A stretch of 64,000 nucleotides of DNA from Microbacterium sp. SORGH_AS_0888 (GTDB lineage Bacteria > Actinomycetota > Actinomycetes > Actinomycetales > Microbacteriaceae). The DNA lies in the NCBI RefSeq assembly GCF_030818905.1, contig NZ_JAUTAZ010000001.1:682001-746000 (forward strand), written 5' to 3'. Shown here in pieces: positions 47,297 through 57,288 of the stretch (its first letter is position 1; each line of letters opens with the position of its first letter). The position numbers were made by a program, and so were the translations under genes. Below the pieces are notes generated by a model. The model made no database searches. It was not told the origin of the DNA and saw nothing but the letters and a program-made list of their open reading frames with translations.

Positions 47297-47883
47297 GCCG
47301 AGCCCGGCGTCGCCGGCATCTTCAGCGGGATGAGGTCGCGCGGCGGCATGGGGGTCGTCCCCCGCACCACGACCAGGGAGCGGAAGAGGTCCTCCACCTC
47401 GGCGGCAGCGTCGACGTCTCCGGTGGCCGCGCCCCCGATCACACCGCGGAGGAACCAGCGCGGTCCGTCCACGCCCACGAAGCGGGCGAGCCGCATCCCG
47501 GACTCCTGGCCGGCCGTGACCGGCACCTCCGCGAGCAGCTCTCGCCCGAGCGGCCCGGTGCGCTCTTCGACACGACCGCCCTGCTGCCGCACCTGCTGCC
47601 GGATCTGCTCCCGCGTCTCGTCCCAGAGCCCGCTCGAACGCGGCGCCGCGAAGGCCTGCACCTGGAGCGTGGAGCCCGCGAGGTCGAGTCCGACGGCGAC
47701 GATGCGCTTGGTCTGCTCCTCCACCTCGAGCCGGAGGTTCAGCCCCTCCCGCGGGAGGACCTTGATCGCGCCGAGGTCGATGTAGGGGCGGACCGGGTTC
47801 GCCTCGGAGTCGTCGAAGGGCCCAGCGGTGGCGCGGTCCTCCGGCGACGACTTCTCGGCGGGGGTGATGGATGCATCCGTCAT
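47293..47883 (-). CDS. DUF3710 domain protein
   Basis: A 196-residue soluble DUF3710 protein, function unknown, restricted to actinobacteria. Family segments: RPYIDLGAIKVLPREGLNLRLEVEE, LQVQAFAAPRSSGLWDE and GPRWFLRGVIGGAA. Overlaps at both ends (ATGA with dut upstream and with DUF3159 downstream) show a tightly coupled dut-DUF3710-DUF3159 operon, the same order as in mycobacteria. Confidence 0.92.
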   Translation of the reverse strand: MTDASITPAEKSSPEDRATAGPFDDSEANPVRPYIDLGAIKVLPREGLNLRLEVEEQTKRIVAVGLDLAGSTLQVQAFAAPRSSGLWDETREQIRQQVRQQGGRVEERTGPLGRELLAEVPVTAGQESGMRLARFVGVDGPRWFLRGVIGGAATGDVDAAAEVEDLFRSLVVVRGTTPMPPRDLIPLKMPATPGSA

Positions 47884-48335
47884 GCCGTGATCCCTTCCTT
47901 CTGCGCGTAGCCGGTGGAGCCGAAACCGCCCTCGCCGCGAACGCTGTCCGGCAGCTCGTCGACCGGCACGAAGCGCACCGGCGGCACGGGCATCACGATC
48001 AGCTGGGCGATGCGGTCGCCCACGGCGATGTCGTAGGGCTCCGAGAGGTCGGTGTTCAGCAGCGCGACCTTGAGCTCGCCGCGGTAACCGGCATCGACGG
48101 TTCCCGGGCTGTTGAGGACCGTGATGCCGTGGCGCGCTGCCAGCCCGCTGCGGGGAACGACGAACGCCGCGTAGCCCTCGGGGAGGGCGATCCGCACCCC
48201 CGTGCCGACGAGCGCGCGGTGCCCGGGCTCGATCCGCACGGCCTCGGCCGACGTCAGATCGGCGCCGGCATCACCCGGGTGCGCGTAGACGGGGACGGCG
48301 GACGCGATAATGGGGATGTCCACGCTTTCGGTCAC
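47880..48335 (-). CDS. dut: Deoxyuridine 5'-triphosphate nucleotidohydrolase (dUTPase)
   Basis: Trimeric enzyme that hydrolyses dUTP to dUMP and keeps uracil out of DNA. The protein has 151 residues with all five dUTPase motifs: AGADLTSAE (I), PRSGLAARHGI (II), GTVDAGYRGELKV (III), RIAQLIVMP (IV) and the C-terminal arm RGEGGFGSTG (V). GTG start at 48335. The promoter must lie in the 12 bases shared with the divergent DUF3093 gene or overlap its coding region. Confidence 0.96.
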   Translation of the reverse strand: MTESVDIPIIASAVPVYAHPGDAGADLTSAEAVRIEPGHRALVGTGVRIALPEGYAAFVVPRSGLAARHGITVLNSPGTVDAGYRGELKVALLNTDLSEPYDIAVGDRIAQLIVMPVPPVRFVPVDELPDSVRGEGGFGSTGYAQKEGITA

Positions 48336-48347
48336 CCAACGAGGGTA

Positions 48348-48836
48348 ATGCAGAAGATGTCCTCCAGTGCTTCCCCGTCCGACTACCGGGAGCGGCTCAC
48401 GCCGTCGCTCTGGACGATCGTGGCGGCCGCCGTGTGCGCGCCCATGGCGATCCTCGTCTTCGTGCCCGCCGGCGCGGTGCTCGCGCTCGTCGTGGGCGTC
48501 CTGGTCGCCATCGCGATCGTGAGCCTGCTGCTGGGCCTCGCGCCCCGCGTCTCGGTGAGCGGCTCGACCCTGCGGGCCGGTCGGGCGCACATCGACGTCT
48601 CGTTCCTCGGAGAGCCGACCGCCCTCACCGGCGATGAGGCGCGGGCGCTGCGCGGTCCGGGGCTCCCCGTGCGGTCCTGGCACCTGCTGCGCGGCGGCAT
48701 CGACGGGGTCGTGGTCGTTCCCGTCCTCGACTCGGACGACCCGACGCCGGCCTGGGTGATCTCCAGCCGGACACCGGACAGGCTCGCCGCCGCGGTCCGC
48801 CGCGCTCAGCTCAGGCTGCGCACTCCGAGCAGATAG
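48348..48836 (+). CDS. DUF3093 membrane protein
   Basis: A 162-residue DUF3093 protein, function unknown. Two hydrophobic segments cover about 22-67 (TIVAAAVCAPMAILVFVPAGAVLALVVGVLVAIAIVSLLLGLA). A soluble beta-rich tail of about 95 residues includes LRAGRAHIDVSFLGEP and a closing SSRTPDRLAAAVRRA. Two in-frame ATGs compete (48348 and 48357), with GAGGG at 48341-48345; spacing favours neither. It diverges from dut across 12 bases and its 3' end overlaps the convergent DUF4193 gene by 26 bases. Confidence 0.88.
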   Translation: MQKMSSSASPSDYRERLTPSLWTIVAAAVCAPMAILVFVPAGAVLALVVGVLVAIAIVSLLLGLAPRVSVSGSTLRAGRAHIDVSFLGEPTALTGDEARALRGPGLPVRSWHLLRGGIDGVVVVPVLDSDDPTPAWVISSRTPDRLAAAVRRAQLRLRTPSR

Positions 48837-49104
48837 GTCCGTAGGACTCCTCGTGGTCGAGCTGAGAGCGGTGCTTCACGAGGAAGCAGCTCACGCAGGT
48901 GAACTCGTCCTCCTGGGCAGGCAGCACGACGACGTCGAGCTCGAGGTCTGAGAGGTCCGCGCCGGGAAGCTCGAAGCCCGCAGGGTTGTCGGCGTCCTCG
49001 ACGTCGACCGACCCTGAGAGCTTGTCGGGAACACGCTCCTTGAGCGCCTCGATCGACTCGCTGTCATCCTCGGTCTTGCGGGGGGCGTCGTAATCCGTGG
49101 CCAT
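48811..49104 (-). CDS. DUF4193 domain protein
   Basis: A 97-residue DUF4193 protein, function unknown. The N-terminus is acidic (MATDYDAPRKTEDDSESIEALKE) and the C-terminus carries two CxxC pairs (CVSC near residue 70, CSEC at 93-96), which suggest a zinc ribbon. It is found near dut and sigA in actinobacteria generally. Confidence 0.92.
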   Translation of the reverse strand: MATDYDAPRKTEDDSESIEALKERVPDKLSGSVDVEDADNPAGFELPGADLSDLELDVVVLPAQEDEFTCVSCFLVKHRSQLDHEESYGPICSECAA

Positions 49105-49176
49105 GCGTCCGTGTCTCTGCTTGCGGTGTGTGTGGTGCAGCCCGGCGAGCGGGCGGCGTTAGTTTGCACGAACCAT

Positions 49177-49195
49177 CCGCATTTCGCAAATGCGG
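49177..49195. promoter_or_regulatory. Palindrome in the DUF4193/sepH divergent region
   Basis: CCGCATTT-CGC-AAATGCGG, an 8-bp perfect inverted repeat, followed by GGGTGC direct repeats. It lies between two divergent genes, so it could be an operator or a transcript hairpin. No regulator is assigned. Confidence 0.35.
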
Positions 49196-49315
49196 GTGCG
49201 GGTGCGGGATGCTCCGTGCCAGCGGGAAAACTCGCGGCGCGCGCCGGATATTCCCGGCGCACGGCCCGCGGTGTGTCAGCATGGGCGCACACGGCAGATC
49301 GGAGGCGTGTCTCGC

Positions 49316-50305
49316 ATGGAACAGCTGAGAGTGATCGGCACCGAGGACGGCTCGTTGATCCTGGCCGACCAGGCCGGTGAACGGTACCGCATCCCGGTCG
49401 ACGAGGTGCTGCGAGCGGAGTTGCGGCGTGCCCGCCGGGTCCCGCAGGAGGCGCCCGCCGCCAAGGCTCGCCCCAAGGACATCCAGGCACAGGTGCGCGC
49501 CGGCCTGTCCGCCGAGGAGGTCGCCGAGCTGCTCGGCGTCTCGGTCGACGACGTCCGCCGTTACGAGGCTCCCGTGCTGGCCGAACGCGAGTTCGTCGTC
49601 GGCCAGGCGCTCTCGGTGCCCGTGCTCACCTCGGCCGACTTCGTCGACGGACCGGCCACGAACTTCGGCACGGCCGTGCGCGCCAAGCTCGCCGAGGCCG
49701 GTGCGACCGCGGAGCGCTGGACGAGCTGGAAGGAGCAGACGGGCTGGATCGTGAAGCTGACGTTCGTCGTCGGCGACGTCGACCGCGACGCGCGATGGTC
49801 GTTCGACCCTCGTCGGAGCGTCCTGTCGCCCCTCAACGCCGACGCGACCCAGCTGTCGCGCCAGGGCTCGCTGCCCGAAGGTCTCATCCCCCGACTGCGC
49901 GCGCTCGACGTCCCCGGCATGAAGGACGACTCTCGCTTCGACAGCGGAGCGTTCGGCCCGCGGTCGTTGGCCGAGCAGCCCGGCGTCCCCACCAGCGCGG
50001 CTGTCCAGGACGCCGCCATCAAGCGCGCGCCGGAAGAGCTGGTGACATCCCCGGAGACGGCTGATCTCCTCGAGGCGCTTCGACGTCGGCGGGGTCAGCG
50101 ATCCGCCGCACCGAACGGGGCCGAGGAGGAGCGGTCGGCCGCGCCCGTCGCGCTCTTCGACGCGCTCGAGGGCGACCCGGAGGCGAGTGCCGAGCCCGCC
50201 CCGCCCCGTGCGGAGCCCGCTGAGCCCGCCCCACGGCGCAAGGGCCGGACCTCTATGCCGTCGTGGGACGAGATCGTCTTCGGAGCCCGCGGCGACGAGG
50301 GCTGA
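49316..50305 (+). CDS. sepH: Septation protein SepH
   Basis: Actinobacterial cell-division protein that stimulates FtsZ assembly. The protein has 329 residues from MEQLRVIGTEDGSLILADQAG. The N-terminal DUF3071 region (residues 1-175) includes the helix-turn-helix-like RAGLSAEEVAELLGVSVDDVRRYEAPVLAERE. The C-terminal part is disordered, Pro/Glu/Ala-rich, and ends with a conserved RTSMPSWDEIVFG motif typical of SepH. GGAGG lies 10 bases before the ATG. Confidence 0.93.
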   Translation: MEQLRVIGTEDGSLILADQAGERYRIPVDEVLRAELRRARRVPQEAPAAKARPKDIQAQVRAGLSAEEVAELLGVSVDDVRRYEAPVLAEREFVVGQALSVPVLTSADFVDGPATNFGTAVRAKLAEAGATAERWTSWKEQTGWIVKLTFVVGDVDRDARWSFDPRRSVLSPLNADATQLSRQGSLPEGLIPRLRALDVPGMKDDSRFDSGAFGPRSLAEQPGVPTSAAVQDAAIKRAPEELVTSPETADLLEALRRRRGQRSAAPNGAEEERSAAPVALFDALEGDPEASAEPAPPRAEPAEPAPRRKGRTSMPSWDEIVFGARGDEG

Positions 50306-50311
50306 GCCGGT

Positions 50312-51439
50312 TCAGCGCGCGAAGCCGCCCAAGCGGATGAGCGGCACGGTCGTCTCCTCGTCGGTGAGCGATCCGTGCTGCCCGACCATCCTGCGCGGCG
50401 CCGTGTCGGCCACGCGATCGTCGTAGTACGCGATGCGTGCCCGCGCGGCGACCAGCACATCGCCGATCCGGTCGCGCACCTCGGGGGCGACGACCGGGCC
50501 GAACAGGCCGGCGGCCACGGCCTCGTCACGGGTCAGCACCCACGAGCGATGCTGCTCGCCGAGCCACGCGGCGTGGACCTCGGACGCCGCGCCCGGCTGC
50601 GCATACAGGTGCAGCATCCGCGGCTCGCCGCCGACGGCGCTCACGGCATCGGTGAGGGGTCCCGCCCCGAACAGCACCTGGCGTTCGGACGGGACATCGA
50701 CCATGCCGTGATCCGCCGTGAGGACCACGCCGACGTCCTTGCCGACGCGCTCGTGGAGACGGCGCGCGACCGCGTCGAGCTCCTCCAGCGCGTTCGCCCA
50801 CCGCTCGGACTCGGCGCCGACGCGGTGGCCGACGACATCCAGTTCCGGCGCGTAGAGGTAGACGAGCGCTCCTGCGTGGGCGCGCGCCAGATGAGCGGCG
50901 AGCTCTGCGCGCTCGGCGAGCGACGCCACCCCATGGATCTCCGCGCCCCGCAGGGTCGCCCGCGTGAAGCCGCTGTCGCGGTACTCGGGCTTGGACACCA
51001 CGAACACGGGCCGGCCCTCGTCCGCCGCCGTCTGCAGGATCGGCGCGGCGCGCTGCCAGGTGAGCGGGTCGAGGCCGCCGGTGTCCCAGCCCGTCAGCTG
51101 GTTCTCGACATCCCCCGTCTCGGGCACCCGCGCCCGATAGCCGACGACGCCGTGCTCGCCCGGCCAGACACCGGTCCACAGCGAGGTGAGCGCCGCCGCC
51201 GTCGTGCTGGGGAAGACCGTGGACGCCGTGTCGCGGCGGCCCATCGCGGCCCCCAGGAAGCGGGCATGCGCGCGCCGAGCGGCGAGATTGCGCGCACCGA
51301 GTCCATCGACCACGAACACGATCGCACTGCTCACGCGCGGGAACAGCCCGTCCTTCCCGTCGATCGCGGCCTGCACGATCGGGACGACGTCGGTGAGGCG
51401 CGGGGCCGTGACGGAGCGCGCCGGTAGGCTGAGTGACAT
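50312..51439 (-). CDS. Alkaline-phosphatase-superfamily nucleotide pyrophosphatase/phosphodiesterase
   Basis: A 375-residue metal-dependent phosphodiesterase-like protein. Metal-binding Asp is in [13 protein letters not shown] (about residue 44), the nucleophile region is [18 protein letters not shown] (about 74-91), further ligands lie in LDVVGHRVG and [13 protein letters not shown]. No signal peptide is evident. Relatives hydrolyse nucleotide or phosphonate substrates; the actual one is unknown. The ATG at 51439 gives the family N-terminus and diverges from parC by 58 bases. Confidence 0.88.
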   Translation of the reverse strand: MSLSLPARSVTAPRLTDVVPIVQAAIDGKDGLFPRVSSAIVFVVDGLGARNLAARRAHARFLGAAMGRRDTASTVFPSTTAAALTSLWTGVWPGEHGVVGYRARVPETGDVENQLTGWDTGGLDPLTWQRAAPILQTAADEGRPVFVVSKPEYRDSGFTRATLRGAEIHGVASLAERAELAAHLARAHAGALVYLYAPELDVVGHRVGAESERWANALEELDAVARRLHERVGKDVGVVLTADHGMVDVPSERQVLFGAGPLTDAVSAVGGEPRMLHLYAQPGAASEVHAAWLGEQHRSWVLTRDEAVAAGLFGPVVAPEVRDRIGDVLVAARARIAYYDDRVADTAPRRMVGQHGSLTDEETTVPLIRLGGFAR

Positions 51440-51497
51440 CGGGGCAAGTCTGGCACAGGGCCGACTCGCCACCACCGACCCGAGGTACTGCTTGCCC

Positions 51498-53951
51498 ATG
51501 ACACCCCCGCGTTCCGACTCCCCCGTGCCCGAAGGTCGCATCGAGGACATCGACCTGTCCACGGAGATGCAGGGCTCGTTCCTGGAGTACGCGTACTCGG
51601 TGATCTACTCGCGGGCGCTTCCCGACGCCCGCGACGGGCTGAAGCCCGTGCAGCGGCGCATCCTCTACCAGATGGCCGACATGGGTCTGCGCCCGGACCG
51701 TGGCCATGTGAAGAGCGCGCGCGTCGTCGGCGAGGTGATGGGAAAGCTCCACCCGCACGGCGACGCCCCGATCTACGACGCGCTCGTGCGGCTCGCGCAG
51801 CCGTTCTCGCTCCGGGTTCCGCTCGTGGACGGGCACGGCAACTTCGGCTCGCTCGACGACGGCCCCGCCGCCCCCCGCTACACCGAGGCGCGCCTCGCCC
51901 CGCCCGCGCTCGCGCTCACGGAGAACCTCGACGAGGACGTCGTCGACTTCATCCCGAACTACGACGGCCAGTTCCTGCAGCCTGAGGTGCTGCCGGCCGC
52001 CTTCCCCAACCTCCTCGTCAACGGCACGACCGGTATCGCGGTCGGCATGGCCACGAACATGGCGCCGCACAACCTGATCGAGGTCGTGGCGGCCGCCACC
52101 CACCTCCTTGAGCACCCCGAGGCGACGCTCGAGGAGCTCATGGAGTTCGTGCCCGGGCCCGATCTGCCCTCGGGCGGGATCATCGTGAGCCTGGACGGCA
52201 TCAAGGACGCCTATGCGACCGGGCGCGGCTCGTTCCGTACGCGGGCGAAGACCTCGATCGAGCAGCTCGCGCCGCGTAAGACCGGCATCGTGGTCACCGA
52301 GCTGCCGTATCTGGTCGGGCCGGAACGCGTGATCGAGAAGATCAAGGACGCGGTCACGGCCAAGAAGCTGACGGGCATCTCCGACGTCACGGACCTGACC
52401 GATCGCCGCAACGGCCTTCGGCTGGTCATCGGGATCAAGACCGGGTTCGACCCGCAGGCCGTGCTGGAGCAGCTGTACCGGCTCACCCCGCTCGAGGACT
52501 CGTTCGGCATCAACAACGTGGCGCTGGTCGGCGGTCAACCGCGGACGCTCGGGCTGCGCGACCTGCTGCAGGTGTACCTCGATCACCGCATCGAGGTCGT
52601 GACACGACGAAGCCGCTATCGCCTGGGACGCCGCCGAGAGCGGCTCCACCTCGTCGAGGGACTGCTCATCGCGATCCTCGACATCGACGAGGTCATCCAG
52701 GTCATCCGCACCTCCGATGACGCCGAGCAGGCGCGTGGACGGCTGATGGACGTCTTCGACCTGTCCGAGCAGCAGTCCGAGTACATCCTGGAGCTCCGGC
52801 TGCGCCGGCTCACGAAGTTCTCCCGGATCGAGCTGGAGGCCGAGCGCGACGCGCTGCAGGCAGAGATCGCCGCCCTCGAGGAGCTGCTCGCCAGCGACGT
52901 CCTGCTGCGCGCGCAGGTCGCCCGCGAGCTGGACGCCGCCGCCGAGGCATACGGCACTCCGCGCCGCACCCTGCTGCTGGATGGCGGGCCGGTCGCCTCG
53001 CGGTCGTCCCGGGGTCCCGCCGCGGCCGACCTGCAGCTCGCCGACGATCCCTGTCGTGTGTACCTCACCGCGACCGGACGCATGGTGCGCACCGTGCTGC
53101 GGCCCGACGAGGCGGCCGGCGGGGTCGTCCCCCCGGCACGCCGCTCCAAGCACGATGCGATCCGCTCCTCGGTCGACACGACCGTGCGCGGCGAGCTCGG
53201 CGCGATCACGACGGCCGGCCGCATCGTACGACTCACCCCGGCGGACCTGCCGGCGGTCCCCGCCAACGCCGTGCAGCCCGCGGCGGGCACGCGAGCCGAC
53301 CAGTACCTCGGCCTGTCGGGCAACGAGCACGTGGTCGCTCTGGTGCCGCTCGCGGCGGAACCGCCGATCGCGCTCGGCACGGCGCAGGGCGTCGTCAAGC
53401 GGGTGTCGGCCGCCGAGATCGCCAACAAGTCCGACGCCGAGCTCATCTCGCTCAAGCCCGGAGACCGCGTCGTCGGGGCCGCCCCCGCCCCCGACGGCAC
53501 GGAGCTGGTCTTCGTCGCCAACGATGCGCAGCTCCTGCGTTTCGACGCGACGGCGGTGCGCCCGCAGGGTCGAACCGCCGCGGGCATGGCGGGGATCAAG
53601 CTCGCCGCCGGAGCCACGGTGGTCTTCTTCGGCGCGGTGGATGCCGAGACCGACCCGGTCGTCGTCACGATCGCCGGGTCCTCCCAGGCACTCGTCGGCG
53701 CCGACACCGGCAGCGGAAAGGTGTCCGCGTTCGCGGAGTTCCCGCCGAAGGGCCGTGCGACCGGCGGCGTCCGTGCGCAACGGTTCCTGAAGGGCGAGGA
53801 CCTGCTCACGCTCGCGTGGGTCGGCGCAGAGCCGCGCGCAGTCGGCGCGGACGGCGCCGCTCGCACCCTGCCGCCGGCTGGAGCCAAGCGCGACGCATCC
53901 GGCCAGCCTCTCGACGCCGTGATCGGCGCCGTCGGCACCGCGATCGCCTGA
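51498..53951 (+). CDS. parC: DNA topoisomerase IV subunit A
   Basis: Type IIA topoisomerase A subunit, 817 residues, that cuts and rejoins DNA to decatenate chromosomes. The winged-helix/tower region begins [24 protein letters not shown]; the catalytic Tyr is in APRYTEARL (about residue 130); RGSFRTRAK follows. The C-terminal beta-pinwheel (about 500-817) lacks the GyrA-box motif QRRGGKG. That and the adjacent parE favour topo IV over a second gyrase. It converges on parE. Confidence 0.92.
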   Translation: MTPPRSDSPVPEGRIEDIDLSTEMQGSFLEYAYSVIYSRALPDARDGLKPVQRRILYQMADMGLRPDRGHVKSARVVGEVMGKLHPHGDAPIYDALVRLAQPFSLRVPLVDGHGNFGSLDDGPAAPRYTEARLAPPALALTENLDEDVVDFIPNYDGQFLQPEVLPAAFPNLLVNGTTGIAVGMATNMAPHNLIEVVAAATHLLEHPEATLEELMEFVPGPDLPSGGIIVSLDGIKDAYATGRGSFRTRAKTSIEQLAPRKTGIVVTELPYLVGPERVIEKIKDAVTAKKLTGISDVTDLTDRRNGLRLVIGIKTGFDPQAVLEQLYRLTPLEDSFGINNVALVGGQPRTLGLRDLLQVYLDHRIEVVTRRSRYRLGRRRERLHLVEGLLIAILDIDEVIQVIRTSDDAEQARGRLMDVFDLSEQQSEYILELRLRRLTKFSRIELEAERDALQAEIAALEELLASDVLLRAQVARELDAAAEAYGTPRRTLLLDGGPVASRSSRGPAAADLQLADDPCRVYLTATGRMVRTVLRPDEAAGGVVPPARRSKHDAIRSSVDTTVRGELGAITTAGRIVRLTPADLPAVPANAVQPAAGTRADQYLGLSGNEHVVALVPLAAEPPIALGTAQGVVKRVSAAEIANKSDAELISLKPGDRVVGAAPAPDGTELVFVANDAQLLRFDATAVRPQGRTAAGMAGIKLAAGATVVFFGAVDAETDPVVVTIAGSSQALVGADTGSGKVSAFAEFPPKGRATGGVRAQRFLKGEDLLTLAWVGAEPRAVGADGAARTLPPAGAKRDASGQPLDAVIGAVGTAIA

Positions 53952-53972
53952 CCCCCACCCCGGCCCCACTAC

Positions 53973-54045
53973 CCGCGAGACCAGTCCCGCGCGCCGAGAC
54001 CGGCGAGAAACCCGCCGGTCTCAGCGTCGCGGACTGGTCTCGCGG
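53973..54045. repeat. Nested long inverted repeat between parC and parE
   Basis: An outer 15-bp perfect stem (CCGCGAGACCAGTCC at 53973 and its complement at 54031) encloses an inner 10-bp perfect stem (GAGACCGGCG/CGCCGGTCTC, loop AGAAACC). Intervening bases pair in part, so the whole 73 bases can fold into one hairpin. It fills the gap between two convergent genes and may be a bidirectional terminator, but it lacks U tracts. Confidence 0.8.
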
Positions 54046-54056
54046 TCAGGCGGGGG

Positions 54057-56135
54057 TCAGGCGTCGATGCGCTCGCGCGCCAGGCGGTCGCTCGAGGTGA
54101 CGATGAAATCGCGCCGGGGGGCGACCTCGTTGCCCATCAGCAGCTCGAACACGGACGCGGCCGCCTCCGCGTCCGTCATCTGCACGCGGCGCAGCGTACG
54201 GCCCGCACGATCCATCGTCGTGACGGCGAGCTGTTCGGCGTCCATCTCGCCGAGACCCTTGTACCGCTGGACCGGCTCCTGCCACTTCTTGCCGGACTTG
54301 GACAGCCGGCTCAGCAGCTGATGCAGCTCCTGCTCGCTGTAGGTGTAGATCGTCTCGTTGGGCTTGGAACCGGGGTTGATGACCACCACACGGTGCAACG
54401 GCGGCACCGCGGCATACACCCGCCCCGCGTCGATGAGGGGGCGCATGTACCGGAAGAAGAGGGTCAGCAGGAGCGTGCGGATGTGCGCGCCGTCGACGTC
54501 CGCGTCGCTCATGAGGATGATCTTGCCGTAGCGGGCGGCATCGAGATCGAACGAGCGCCCCGAGCCCGCACCGACGACCTGGATGATCGAGGCGCACTCG
54601 GCGTTGGACAGCATGTCGCTGATCGAGGCCTTCTGCACGTTGAGGATCTTGCCGCGGATCGGCAGCAGCGCCTGGTACTCGCTGTTGCGGGCGAGCTTGG
54701 CCGTTCCGAGAGCCGAGTCCCCCTCGACGATGAACAGCTCCGAGTCAGCCACGTCGTTCGAGCGGCAATCGACGAGCTTCGCGGGGAGCGACGACGACTC
54801 GAGCGCATTCTTGCGCCGCTGGGTCTCCTTGTGCGTGCGCGCCGAGATGCGCGCCTTCATCTCCGAGACGACCTTCTCGAGCAGCTGTCCGGTCTGGGCC
54901 TTGTCGTCCCGCTTGGGCGACGCGAACTTCGCGGCGAGCTCGCTCCCGACGACGGACGCGACGATCTGTCGCACGGCGGGCGTGCCCAGGACCTCCTTCG
55001 TCTGTCCCTCGAACTGCGGCTCCGGCAGCCGCACGGTCAGCACCGCCGTGAGACCGGCGAGGATGTCGTCCTTCTCGAGCTTGTCGTTGCCGACCTTGAG
55101 CCGACGGGCGTTCTGCTCGACCTGCGTGCGCAGGACCTTCATGAGCCCCTGCTCGAACCCCTGCTGGTGCGTGCCGCCCTTGGGCGTCGCGATGATGTTG
55201 ACGAACGAGCGGGTCGTCGTGTCGTAGCCGGTCCCCCAGCGCAGCGCGATGTCGACCTGGCACTCGCGCTGCACCTCCGTCGGGACCATCGCGCCGGATG
55301 CCTGGAGCACGGGGACCGTCTCGGTGAACGTGCCGGAGCCGGTGAGCCGCCAGATGTCGGTGACGGCCGCATCGGGCGCGAGGAACTCGGCGAACTCGGA
55401 GATGCCTCCGTCGAAGCGGTACTCGGACTCGACGGGCTCGTCGCCGCGGTCGTCCCGGACCACGATCTGCAGCCCGGGGACGAGGAACGCGGTCTGCCGT
55501 ACCCGCTGCACGAGCTCGTCGGACGTGAAGGCGGCATCCTTCGTGAAGATCTGGCGGTCCGCCCAGTAGCGGATGCGGGTGCCCGTCGATCCCTTCGCCG
55601 CCTTTCCGACGACCCGCAGCTCGCTGCGGTCCCGGAACGGGGTGAACGGCGCGTCCGGACGTGGCTCCCCCGCATCGGCGAACAGTCCCGGCTCGCCGTG
55701 ACGGAACGACATGGCCCAGGTCTTGCCGCCGCGGTCGACCTCGACGTCGAGGCGCTCGGAGAGCGCGTTCACGACCGAGGCGCCCACGCCGTGGAGTCCG
55801 CCGGAGGCGGCGTAGGAGCCGCCGCCGAACTTGCCGCCGGCATGGAGCTTGGTGAACACGACCTCGACGCCGGACAGCCCGGTCCGCGGCTCGATGTCGA
55901 CGGGGATGCCGCGGGCACGGTCTCGGACCTCGACGCTGCCGTCGCGGTGCAGCACCACGTCGATGCGCGAGCCGTGTCCGGCCAGCGCCTCGTCGACGCT
56001 GTTGTCGATGATCTCCCACAGACAGTGCATCAGGCCGCGGGAATCGGTCGAGCCGATGTACATGCCCGGCCGCTTCCGGACCGCCTCGAGCCCCTCCAGA
56101 ACCTGCAGATGATGGGCGGAATACTCGGCGGTCAC
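54057..56135 (-). CDS. parE: DNA topoisomerase IV subunit B
   Basis: ATPase subunit of the type IIA enzyme, 692 residues from a GTG start (MTAEYSAHHLQVLEGLEAVR). GHKL ATP site: EIIDNSVDEALAGHG, GRGIPV-type loop (RARGIPVDIEPRTG), and GGLHGVGASVVNALS. The transducer domain is followed by the TOPRIM domain with ELFIVEGDSALGTAKLAR (Glu), LPIRGKILNVQKA and LMSDADVDGAHIRTLLL, then RYKGLGEMDAEQL near the C-terminus. It has no strong ribosome site, so the start could be a few codons off. Confidence 0.93.
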   Translation of the reverse strand: MTAEYSAHHLQVLEGLEAVRKRPGMYIGSTDSRGLMHCLWEIIDNSVDEALAGHGSRIDVVLHRDGSVEVRDRARGIPVDIEPRTGLSGVEVVFTKLHAGGKFGGGSYAASGGLHGVGASVVNALSERLDVEVDRGGKTWAMSFRHGEPGLFADAGEPRPDAPFTPFRDRSELRVVGKAAKGSTGTRIRYWADRQIFTKDAAFTSDELVQRVRQTAFLVPGLQIVVRDDRGDEPVESEYRFDGGISEFAEFLAPDAAVTDIWRLTGSGTFTETVPVLQASGAMVPTEVQRECQVDIALRWGTGYDTTTRSFVNIIATPKGGTHQQGFEQGLMKVLRTQVEQNARRLKVGNDKLEKDDILAGLTAVLTVRLPEPQFEGQTKEVLGTPAVRQIVASVVGSELAAKFASPKRDDKAQTGQLLEKVVSEMKARISARTHKETQRRKNALESSSLPAKLVDCRSNDVADSELFIVEGDSALGTAKLARNSEYQALLPIRGKILNVQKASISDMLSNAECASIIQVVGAGSGRSFDLDAARYGKIILMSDADVDGAHIRTLLLTLFFRYMRPLIDAGRVYAAVPPLHRVVVINPGSKPNETIYTYSEQELHQLLSRLSKSGKKWQEPVQRYKGLGEMDAEQLAVTTMDRAGRTLRRVQMTDAEAAASVFELLMGNEVAPRRDFIVTSSDRLARERIDA

Positions 56136-56304
56136 AATCGTCAAGCGTATCTGCGGCGCCCCGCCCGACCCTGCACAGACACGGGGCGCAGGGGTCGCGC
56201 TACGCGCACAGCGAAATGTGACCTCCTCGCGGCATTCTCGAAACCTGGCCGTGGTTGTATGTCGTGACACCACGCACCTCGTGCATCTCGAAGGAGGCCC
56301 CGAC

Positions 56305-56526
56305 ATGAACATGACTTCGGCACCCGACGATCAGGCCGTCCTCGAACACCGTCTGACCGCCGCGGACCGGTGCGACTCCTGCGGCGCGCAGGCGTACATC
56401 GCCGCGGAGGTGAACGGCAGCGAACTGCTGTTCTGCGCTCACCACGGACGCAAGTACGAGGAGAAGCTTCGCGCCGTCGCCACGAGCTGGCACGACGAGA
56501 CGTCGCGTCTCATCGACGCCCCCTGA
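56305..56526 (+). CDS. Small zinc-ribbon-like protein (DUF7455)
   Basis: A 73-residue protein, MNMTSAPDDQAVLEHRLTAA. Zinc-ligand candidates are CDSCGAQAY (residues 22-25) and FCAHHGRKYEEKL (Cys and two His, about 43-46). AAGGAGG lies 7 bases before the ATG, a very strong ribosome site. Such proteins are conserved next to parE and sigA in actinobacteria; function unknown. Confidence 0.88.
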   Translation: MNMTSAPDDQAVLEHRLTAADRCDSCGAQAYIAAEVNGSELLFCAHHGRKYEEKLRAVATSWHDETSRLIDAP

Positions 56527-56543
56527 GGCGCACACGACGCGAG

Positions 56544-56571
56544 AAGGCCGCACGAGCAATCGTGCGGCCTT
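56544..56571. terminator. Bidirectional hairpin between the DUF7455 and CofE-like genes
   Basis: AAGGCCGCACGA pairs perfectly with TCGTGCGGCCTT over 12 bp with a GCAA loop, and CTTC follows on plus. It sits between two convergent genes. Confidence 0.85.
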
Positions 56572-56583
56572 CTTCGGTTGGCG

Positions 56584-57288
56584 TCAGACGGTGCGGACGA
56601 TGCCGAGCGGCGTGGACTCGTGTCCCTGGCCGAGCGGGTTGTCGCGCAGGATGCCGACCAGCCGGCGCTCGGCGGCACGGTCCATCGTCGACCCGAGGAT
56701 GTTGCCGCCCAGGTCGTTGATGTCGACGATGGCGACCTGGACGCCCGCGGGAAGGAGCTCCTGCAGGTGCCGGGCGACCTCACGCGGCCGCTGAGGACCC
56801 AGCACGACCGCCTCGTTGTAGGGCGGGATCGTCCCGCTCGTGGGACCGTCGATCGCCCGCGCCTTGTCTCCGGCGACGCGGTAGAAGTCGCCTTTGCGTC
56901 CGAAGAGCTTCGTCACGGCCGACACGGCTGCGGCGAGCAGGATGCGGGGCGTGCCGCACTCGCGCAACGCCATCTCCATGGTCTCCGGCATTCCGAGCCC
57001 GATGCCGTGCGGGGTCCGGACGACGAAACGGGACAGGAAGTGCGCGAGCCTTCTCGGGCGGATCGAGCTGACCGGGAACGACCGGCCCTGCGTGATGGCG
57101 ACGATCTTCTCGGTCACGAACAGGATGTCGCCCGGCGCGACGACCGAGCCGGCGTACTCGAGGACGAAGGGGTCGAGCTCATCGCCCGGCATGACGACGC
57201 GCGTGCGCAGCGGGATCCGCTGATACGTGACGCCCTCGTACTGGACGGTGAGCGCCTTGCCCTCGTTCGGAATCGCGTCGGAGCTCAC
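56584..57288 (-). CDS. CofE-like protein (F420-0:gamma-glutamyl ligase domain)
   Basis: A 234-residue protein with a CofE/F420 ligase-like fold: [40 protein letters not shown] (about 51-70), and a C-terminal [17 protein letters not shown] segment. Canonical CofE adds glutamate to coenzyme F420-0; no other F420 gene is present here, so the substrate may differ. The GTG start overlaps the sigA TGA as GTGA, indicating translational coupling to sigA. Confidence 0.8.
   Translation of the reverse strand: MSSDAIPNEGKALTVQYEGVTYQRIPLRTRVVMPGDELDPFVLEYAGSVVAPGDILFVTEKIVAITQGRSFPVSSIRPRRLAHFLSRFVVRTPHGIGLGMPETMEMALRECGTPRILLAAAVSAVTKLFGRKGDFYRVAGDKARAIDGPTSGTIPPYNEAVVLGPQRPREVARHLQELLPAGVQVAIVDINDLGGNILGSTMDRAAERRLVGILRDNPLGQGHESTPLGIVRTV

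Noticed and set aside
50526..53969. Open frame of 1147 codons on minus across parC
   Set aside because: Antisense to topoisomerase IV subunit A; no domain and no ribosome site.
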